A stretch of DNA of 64,000 nucleotides from Selenomonas sp963528755 (GTDB taxonomy: Bacteria > Bacillota > Negativicutes > Selenomonadales > Selenomonadaceae), in contig NZ_CAURXA010000002.1 in NCBI RefSeq assembly GCF_963528755.1, positions 248,001 through 312,000 on the forward strand, given 5' to 3'. The notes below the pieces were generated by a model that was given only the letters and a program-made list of their open reading frames with translations, searched no databases and was not told the DNA's origin. Below, piece by piece: positions 59,310-64,000 of the stretch. The translations under genes were made by a program, and so were the position numbers. Within the stretch, counting starts at the first letter, position 1; every line of letters starts with the position of its first letter.

Positions 59310-59406
59310 AGGACATGTGTACAGCGTGCCGCTTTGATGAGACTTTTGCGAGAAACGGGCGAAAAAGCAACTATGTTGCTCCGTGCGACGGCTGAACACA
59401 TGTCCT
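59310..59406. repeat. 97-bp palindromic element beside repeat copy 5
   Basis: The terminal arms AGGACATGTGT/ACACATGTCCT are perfect over 11 bases and continue, after one mismatch, with CAGC/GCTG. The interior has a second hairpin AGCAAC-TAT-GTTGCT and a weaker one (TTTTGCG/CGAAAA). A structured RNA or a miniature mobile element are both possible. Confidence 0.6.
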
Positions 59407-59526
59407 GAAAGTTTTCCATCGCAGAGAGTTTTTCTCTTTCAAAGCCTTTACAAATCAAGGTAAGTTATGATACCATAAAATTCGTTATTTTATATACTAT
59501 TGTCCTTTGTCAATGGAGGGAATTTT

Positions 59527-60891
59527 ATGGAAAATCTAATACCTCTTCTCAATTCCATCGATTCGGTGCTTTGGGGACCGCCTCTCATCACCCTGCTCGT
59601 GGGGACGGGCATCTTCCTTACCGTACGCCTGCGCCTCCTGCAGGTCGTGCACCTGCCGCTCGCACTGTCCTTGATCTTCCGCGCAAGGAATCGCGGCGAG
59701 GGCGACGTATCGAGCTTCAAGGCGCTGTGCGTCGCGCTCGCAGCGACCGTCGGCACGGGCAACATTGTCGGCGTTGCGACGGCGGTCAAGGCGGGCGGCC
59801 CGGGCGCGATCTTCTGGATGTGGATGGCGGCCTTCTTCGGCATGGCGACGAAGTACGCCGAAGGACTGCTCGCCATCAAGTACCGCACGACGGACAGCCA
59901 CGGCGACATCGCGGGCGGCCCGATGTTCTACATCGAAAAGGGACTCGGGCACTCGTGGCGTCCCATGGCGATCTTCTTCGCGTGTGCCTGCGTGCTCGTC
60001 GCCTTCTTCGGCATCGGCACCTTCCCGCAGGTCAACGCCATCGTCGACAGTGTCGAGATCTCGTTCGGCGTGCCGCGCTGGGCGACGGACTTCGCCATCA
60101 CGGCGCTCATCGCCGCCATCACGCTCGGCGGCCTCAAGAGCATCGCGCGCGTCGCCGCCGCCATCGTCCCCTTCATGGCGCTTTCCTACATCGCGCTTTC
60201 CCTCGTCCTCATCGTCGTGAATATCGACGCACTGCCGCACGCCATCGCCCTCATCCTCGAGAGCGCTTTTACAGGTGAAGCGGCTGTCGGCGGCTTCGCC
60301 GGCTCAACCATCATGATGGCAATGCAGAACGGCATCGCGCGCGGCGTCTTCTCGAACGAATCGGGACTCGGCTCAGCGCCGATTGCGTCCGCCGCCTCGA
60401 AGACGAAGCGTCCGGCCGAGCAGGGCTTGATCTCCATGACGGGCACCTTCATCGACACGATCATCATCTGCACGATGACGGGACTCGCACTCGTCCTGAC
60501 GGGCGTCTGGTCGGGGGATACGGCGGGCGCCGCCATGACGAGCGCCGCCTTCTCGGCAAGCTACGGCGCAATCGGCAGCCACCTTCTGACGATCGCCCTC
60601 GTGCTCTTCGCGTTCACGACGATCCTCGGCTGGAACTACTACGGCGAACGCGCAATTATCTACCTCTTCGAGCGCAAAGGCGTGCTGCCGTATCGCCTGA
60701 TCTTCATCGCACTCGTCGCCTCGGGCGCATTCTTGAAACTCGAAGCGATCTGGATTCTCGCCGACATCGTGAATGGCCTCATGGCGATTCCAAACCTCAT
60801 CGCGCTCCTCCTGCTCTCGGGCGTCATCGTGCGCGAAACGAAACTCTACATGGAATACGTCTCGCGCCATTCGAGAATCAAACACTCGTAA
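59527..60891 (+). CDS. AGCS-family sodium:alanine (glycine) symporter
   Basis: The 454-residue membrane protein has about eleven helices and the AGCS signatures FKALCVALAATVGTGNIVGV, GGPGAIFWMWMAAFFGMATK and the later IARGVFSNESGLGSAPIASA. Members import alanine or glycine with Na+ or H+. The ATG at 59527 follows GGAGGGA with spacing 6. It appears to be a single-gene transcript ending at a strong hairpin. The exact amino acid substrate is not certain. Confidence 0.95.
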   Translation: MENLIPLLNSIDSVLWGPPLITLLVGTGIFLTVRLRLLQVVHLPLALSLIFRARNRGEGDVSSFKALCVALAATVGTGNIVGVATAVKAGGPGAIFWMWMAAFFGMATKYAEGLLAIKYRTTDSHGDIAGGPMFYIEKGLGHSWRPMAIFFACACVLVAFFGIGTFPQVNAIVDSVEISFGVPRWATDFAITALIAAITLGGLKSIARVAAAIVPFMALSYIALSLVLIVVNIDALPHAIALILESAFTGEAAVGGFAGSTIMMAMQNGIARGVFSNESGLGSAPIASAASKTKRPAEQGLISMTGTFIDTIIICTMTGLALVLTGVWSGDTAGAAMTSAAFSASYGAIGSHLLTIALVLFAFTTILGWNYYGERAIIYLFERKGVLPYRLIFIALVASGAFLKLEAIWILADIVNGLMAIPNLIALLLLSGVIVRETKLYMEYVSRHSRIKHS

Positions 60892-60908
60892 ACTTCGAAC
60901 CGAAGCAA

Positions 60909-60955
60909 GAAACGCCCTCGCCATACCAGAAACGGATGGTATCGCGAGGGCGTTT
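60909..60955. terminator. Bidirectional terminator between the AGCS gene and dcuB
   Basis: The stem AAACGCCCTCG...TACCA/TGGTA...CGAGGGCGTTT is followed by TGTTTTTG. It lies between convergent genes. Confidence 0.85.
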
Positions 60956-60967
60956 GTTTTTGCAAAC

Positions 60968-62308
60968 TCAGAAGATCAGATGCGCGACCACGTAACCTAC
61001 GCAGCAGCCGGAGATGACGCCGATGAGGCCGGGGATCATGAAGCTGTGGTTCAGCAGATACTTGCCGATGCGCGTCGTGCCCGAACGATCAAAGCCGATG
61101 CACGCGAGGTCAGAAGGATACGTGGGCAGGAAGAAGTAACCGTAGCACGCAGAGATGAACGACATAATGAGCACGGGGTCGACGCCGACGTTGAGCGCCA
61201 TCGGCACGACGATGGCGATGGCCGCCGCCTGCGAGTTGACAAGCTTCGACGTGAAGAAAGCGATGATGGCATAGGCCCACGGGTAAGCCTGCACGGTCGT
61301 GCCGAGGAAGTCCTTGAGAATCGCCATATGTGCGCTGAAGTACGTGTTCGCCATCCACGCGACGCCGTAGACGGAAAGCAGAGCAACCATACCCGAGCGG
61401 AAGACCTGGCTGTTGCCGACCTCCTTCGCCTTCACCTTGCAGAAAAGGAGGATGGCGGCAGCAATCAGGAGCATGATCATCTGGATGACCTCGGTCATGT
61501 CAATCGCCTTCATCTGCCCGAGTTTGTCGGGAAAGTGCGGCAGAAGATCGGGATCGTTGCCAAGGATCGCGATGACGAGGATGCCGAAGAAGAAGATGAA
61601 CATCGCATGGTAATACGAGCGCGGCAGTTCCTGCCCCTGCAGACTCTCCGAGTCGCCGTAGACATACTCCTTGTTCTTCGGATCCTTGATGAACTCTTGG
61701 AACGCCTCGTCCTTTTCCAGATCCTTGCCGCGGCGGTAGCTCCAGAGCGCCGCGCAGACGACGCCAGTCAAAGTCGCCGGAATCGTCACGCCGAGCACCT
61801 GCAGCACGGAGACATGGTGCCCCGCCTGCGCCATAAAGGCGATGATGGAAACGACCGCAACGGACACGGGCGAGCCGCATATTCCCATCTGCGCCGCGAC
61901 GGAAGAAACCGCCATGGGGCGCTCGGGGCGGATGCCCTGCTTGATCGCCACGTCGTAGATGATGGGAAACATCGTGTAGACAACGTGCCCCGTGCCGCAG
62001 AGCACCGTCAGGAGCCACGTCGTGACGGGTGCGAAGATCGTGACCTGCTTCGGGTTGTTGCGCAGAAGCCTCTCCGCGTACTTGAGCATGACCGTGAGGC
62101 CGCCCGAAGTCTGCAAAAAGCCCGCGCATGTGACAACCGCGAGAATCGTCAGCATGACGGAGATCGGTGGCACGCCCGGCTGGTAGCCGAAGACGAAGGT
62201 GTAAACGGCAAGTCCGATGCCGCTGATGACGGCAAGCCCGATGCCGCCGTGATGCACACCAAAGAGCAGACAGCCGAGCATCACGAGAAAGCCCAGAACC
62301 ATTTCCAT
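60968..62308 (-). CDS. dcuB: Anaerobic C4-dicarboxylate transporter DcuB
   Basis: The 446-residue inner-membrane protein exchanges fumarate or malate for succinate during fumarate respiration. It matches DcuB rather than DcuA in LTVLCGTGHVVYTMFPIIYD and VAIKQGIRPERPMAVSS, and has QMGICGSPVSVAVVSIIAFM and the late FFLPTYPSDLACIGFDRSGT. The ATG at 62308 has TTAGGAGGA 7 bases upstream. Open frame further upstream is not coding. It is convergent with the AGCS gene and shares its terminator. Confidence 0.95.
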   Translation of the reverse strand: MEMVLGFLVMLGCLLFGVHHGGIGLAVISGIGLAVYTFVFGYQPGVPPISVMLTILAVVTCAGFLQTSGGLTVMLKYAERLLRNNPKQVTIFAPVTTWLLTVLCGTGHVVYTMFPIIYDVAIKQGIRPERPMAVSSVAAQMGICGSPVSVAVVSIIAFMAQAGHHVSVLQVLGVTIPATLTGVVCAALWSYRRGKDLEKDEAFQEFIKDPKNKEYVYGDSESLQGQELPRSYYHAMFIFFFGILVIAILGNDPDLLPHFPDKLGQMKAIDMTEVIQMIMLLIAAAILLFCKVKAKEVGNSQVFRSGMVALLSVYGVAWMANTYFSAHMAILKDFLGTTVQAYPWAYAIIAFFTSKLVNSQAAAIAIVVPMALNVGVDPVLIMSFISACYGYFFLPTYPSDLACIGFDRSGTTRIGKYLLNHSFMIPGLIGVISGCCVGYVVAHLIF

Positions 62309-62461
62309 AAAGATTCCTCCTAAAATCCCACGGGGCAGCGCAAGAAGACGCCTTCCCAAACAGCCTTGATCGGGGAAACCAAAATCCTTCCCTCCGTATG
62401 GAATTTCAGAAGCCTTGCCGATCATATAGCACGATTATAATACAATAATCGTCCACAGGCA

Positions 62462-62486
62462 ATAAAAAGAGGACGCCGCAGCGTCC
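62462..62486 (-). terminator. Terminator of the 62514-62828 gene
   Basis: The stem GGACGC-TGCG-GCGTCC on the minus strand is followed by TCTTTTTATT. Confidence 0.8.
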
Positions 62487-62513
62487 CCCCGAAAAAAATT
62501 TTCCCTTCATTCC

Positions 62514-62828
62514 TCAATACTTGCGATGTTCCTTCACATAGTCAACGGGACGGCTCCAATCGACGTGGACGTCCGTAGCTTCCCAAAGACGCGTCAGAGC
62601 TGTCTTGAAGCTCTCGACATCGGCCGTCGGGTCGATCATTTCCTTGCTGAAATCGCGCAGATTCTCGTGCGGCACGCCAATCTCATGCTTCTCGGCCAGA
62701 TATTTTTCCACGGCGCAACGGCCGTCCTCATCATCCAAGACGACGGTTGCCGCCTTCTTTTCCGCATCGTATTCGATGTAGCCGAGTTCCTTCTTGTACT
62801 GAATCGCTACGCTGTAAGTCGTTGACAC
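62514..62828 (-). CDS. Small conserved-looking protein of unknown function
   Basis: The 104-residue acidic soluble protein (YIEYDAEKKAATVVLDDEDG, YLAEKHEIGVPHENLRDF, LTRLWEATDVHVDWSRPVDY) has mixed alpha/beta character and no signal or membrane segment. I do not recognise a family. The start is a GTG with AAAGGTGAT upstream, and a terminator follows the stop, so it is probably a real single gene. It is divergent from the DUF441 gene. Confidence 0.7.
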   Translation of the reverse strand: MSTTYSVAIQYKKELGYIEYDAEKKAATVVLDDEDGRCAVEKYLAEKHEIGVPHENLRDFSKEMIDPTADVESFKTALTRLWEATDVHVDWSRPVDYVKEHRKY

Positions 62829-62938
62829 GCTTTATCACCTTTCCTTATCTTCGTTTTTCCGCTATACTATATATACAATAGAAAATCCGCCGGCTCAGCG
62901 GCAATGTTCTCTCCATCTACACAAAGAAGGTGCTCTTC

Positions 62939-63394
62939 ATGTATTCCGAATACCTCATGCTGCTCCTGATCCTCGCCCTCGGCATCATCGGTCACAATAC
63001 GACGGTCGCCTATGCCGTCATCATCGTGCTCGTTCTGAAGCTTCTCGGGCTGACGGTAATGCTCGACATCCTTTCCGTCAATGGGCTGAACTGGGGCATC
63101 GTACTTCTTTTGGCTGCCATCCTCGTGCCGATTGCAACGGGCGACGTGACCATCGCCAACATGATCGACGCCTTCAAGAGTCCCTTGGGCGTCGCCGCCA
63201 TCGTCTGCGGCGTTCTCGCCGCCATGGCGGGCGGCGGCGGCGTCGAGCTACTGAAAAATGATCCGCACATCGTCGCCGCACTCATCATCGGCACGATCAT
63301 CGGCGTGTGCTTCTTCAAGGGTGTCGCCGTCGGGCCTCTAATCGCGGGCGGCATGACCTACGCACTGATGAAGCTTTTCGCCTCTATCAAATAG
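62939..63394 (+). CDS. DUF441-family membrane protein
   Basis: The 151-residue protein has four hydrophobic segments and the DUF441 (YeaL-like) features LLLILALGIIGHNTTVAYAV, LNWGIVLLLAAILVPIATGD, FKSPLGVAAIVCGVLAAMAG and VGPLIAGGMTYAL. The function of the family is unknown. The ATG at 62939 follows AAGAAGGTG with spacing 6; a GTG three codons earlier is inside that site. Confidence 0.9.
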   Translation: MYSEYLMLLLILALGIIGHNTTVAYAVIIVLVLKLLGLTVMLDILSVNGLNWGIVLLLAAILVPIATGDVTIANMIDAFKSPLGVAAIVCGVLAAMAGGGGVELLKNDPHIVAALIIGTIIGVCFFKGVAVGPLIAGGMTYALMKLFASIK

Positions 63395-63454
63395 CTCGCT
63401 CACCTCAGCCAAACTGCATCCCGGCACATTCTCACTACCTAAATCATACGGCTT

Positions 63455-64000
63455 TCATTCCAACAATTTGCGCATCGCCTTGGCATTCTCCTTGGCGGTG
63501 CGCTTCTTGTCGTAGAGGGCGACCGCCTTGTCCTGCTCTGCCTCATCCTTTGCGAGCACAAGCTCGACGCGCTCGCCGAGGATGCGTTTCGCCTGGCGTA
63601 GCACAAGCTCCATCGAGGAATCACTCGCAACGATCACATACGTTCGCGCGAGGTCGCTGTGCGCCGCGTGCAGGAGTTCCGCTACCGACGGGCATTCCTC
63701 GCGCCTGCCCGGCACGATGACGTTTGCGCCGAGTTCCGTCAAGCGCAGGCCGCGCGCTGCATCCGACGCGACGGCGAGGAGCGCGACGGGCAGTAGCGAC
63801 TCATAGTCCGCCGTCAAGGCATGCGCCTCCGCCATGTCTGTCACACGGAACGACTGCAGCTTGCCCCAGCCGATCGCCTGCTCGACGACGGCGCCCGGAT
63901 GATCGGTGTGCACATGGACGAGCAGGGAGCGCTCATCGTGCACGACGGCGACGAAGCGGCAATCCTCCTGCAGGCGATGCTCGACGTCACGCGCACGCGC
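63455..64000 (-). CDS. FakA/YloV-like DAK2-domain protein, C-terminal part (5' end beyond window)
   Basis: The last 181 residues of a protein are visible. The block LLVHVHTDHPGAVVEQAIGW followed by SFRVTDM is the typical join between the DAK2-type phosphatase domain and the C-terminal domain of fatty-acid kinase FakA/YloV. Next comes LLAVASDAARGLRLTELGAN, VIVPGRREECPSVAELLHA and TYVIVASDSS, matching the DegV-like C-terminal fold in a diverged form (no GGQTMNPS). The tail is Lys-rich. FakA phosphorylates fatty acids bound to FakB. The start lies outside the window. Confidence 0.75.
   Translation of the reverse strand, partial: ARARDVEHRLQEDCRFVAVVHDERSLLVHVHTDHPGAVVEQAIGWGKLQSFRVTDMAEAHALTADYESLLPVALLAVASDAARGLRLTELGANVIVPGRREECPSVAELLHAAHSDLARTYVIVASDSSMELVLRQAKRILGERVELVLAKDEAEQDKAVALYDKKRTAKENAKAMRKLLE

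Noticed and set aside
59310..59406. tRNA-like gene
   Set aside because: The branched folding resembles a cloverleaf, but there is no T-loop TTCGA, no anticodon arm of proper size and no CCA.

Overview
The window looks like chromosome of an anaerobic, GC-rich member of the Negativicutes, probably Selenomonas-like. It mixes Firmicutes-type genes (RNase J, RecX, many TTG/GTG starts behind strong Shine-Dalgarno sequences) with genes that need an outer membrane (complete ADP-heptose/LPS inner-core cluster, LptD-like protein, autotransporter). The genus is inference; no rRNA gene is present.

Layout. 1-3.3 kb: 5' part of a transaldolase/FSA gene, an unknown membrane protein, and an IS3-family element next to a tyrosine-recombinase remnant. 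3.3-8.4 kb: guaA, recX, recA (with a candidate LexA box) and uvrC. 8.5-12.7 kb: a tandem palindromic repeat, a TSUP permease, a Ppx/GppA protein, a double-DUF805 membrane protein and rnhA. 12.7-17.2 kb: a cluster of DnaA boxes, tRNA-Val(CAC), glycerate kinase, ketopantoate reductase and MetY. 17.3-21.4 kb: a large autotransporter with an internally duplicated passenger. 21.6-27.9 kb: one operon, ccmABCEF-nrfHA, for nitrite ammonification and its own cytochrome c maturation, with a Cys-type CcmE. 28-35.7 kb: an orphan RelB/DinJ antitoxin, a membrane MutS-like ATPase, a molybdopterin oxidoreductase, RNase J, a Crp/Fnr regulator and a flavin reductase.

35.8-38.7 kb is the most unusual part: a co-directional set encoding an OLD-like AAA ATPase, a TOPRIM/DUF4276-like protein, an MntA nucleotidyltransferase and a HepT/HEPN protein. 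It is headed by a small chimeric leader ORF that carries a copy of the mntA translation start, and it abuts a dispersed palindromic repeat. It is a good candidate for a composite phage-defence operon.

38.9-47.4 kb holds surface-polysaccharide genes (VirK/DUF535, GT17, LtaS-like sulfatase, and a visibly AT-rich glycosyltransferase block that looks acquired). 47.7-56.5 kb is a tight minus-strand LPS-core operon (secreted protein, LptD-like, second HldA-like kinase, HldC, two heptosyltransferases, HldA, HldD, GmhB). 57-59.2 kb is a PanS-like transporter with panC and panD behind a long leader. The right end has a Na+/alanine symporter, DcuB, two small conserved genes and the C-terminal part of a FakA/DAK2-like protein cut by the window edge.

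The genes fit an anaerobe that respires nitrite and exchanges C4-dicarboxylates. The dispersed repeat family (8.5, 38.6 and 59.2 kb) shows compensatory base changes in its stems, which indicates selection on a hairpin.
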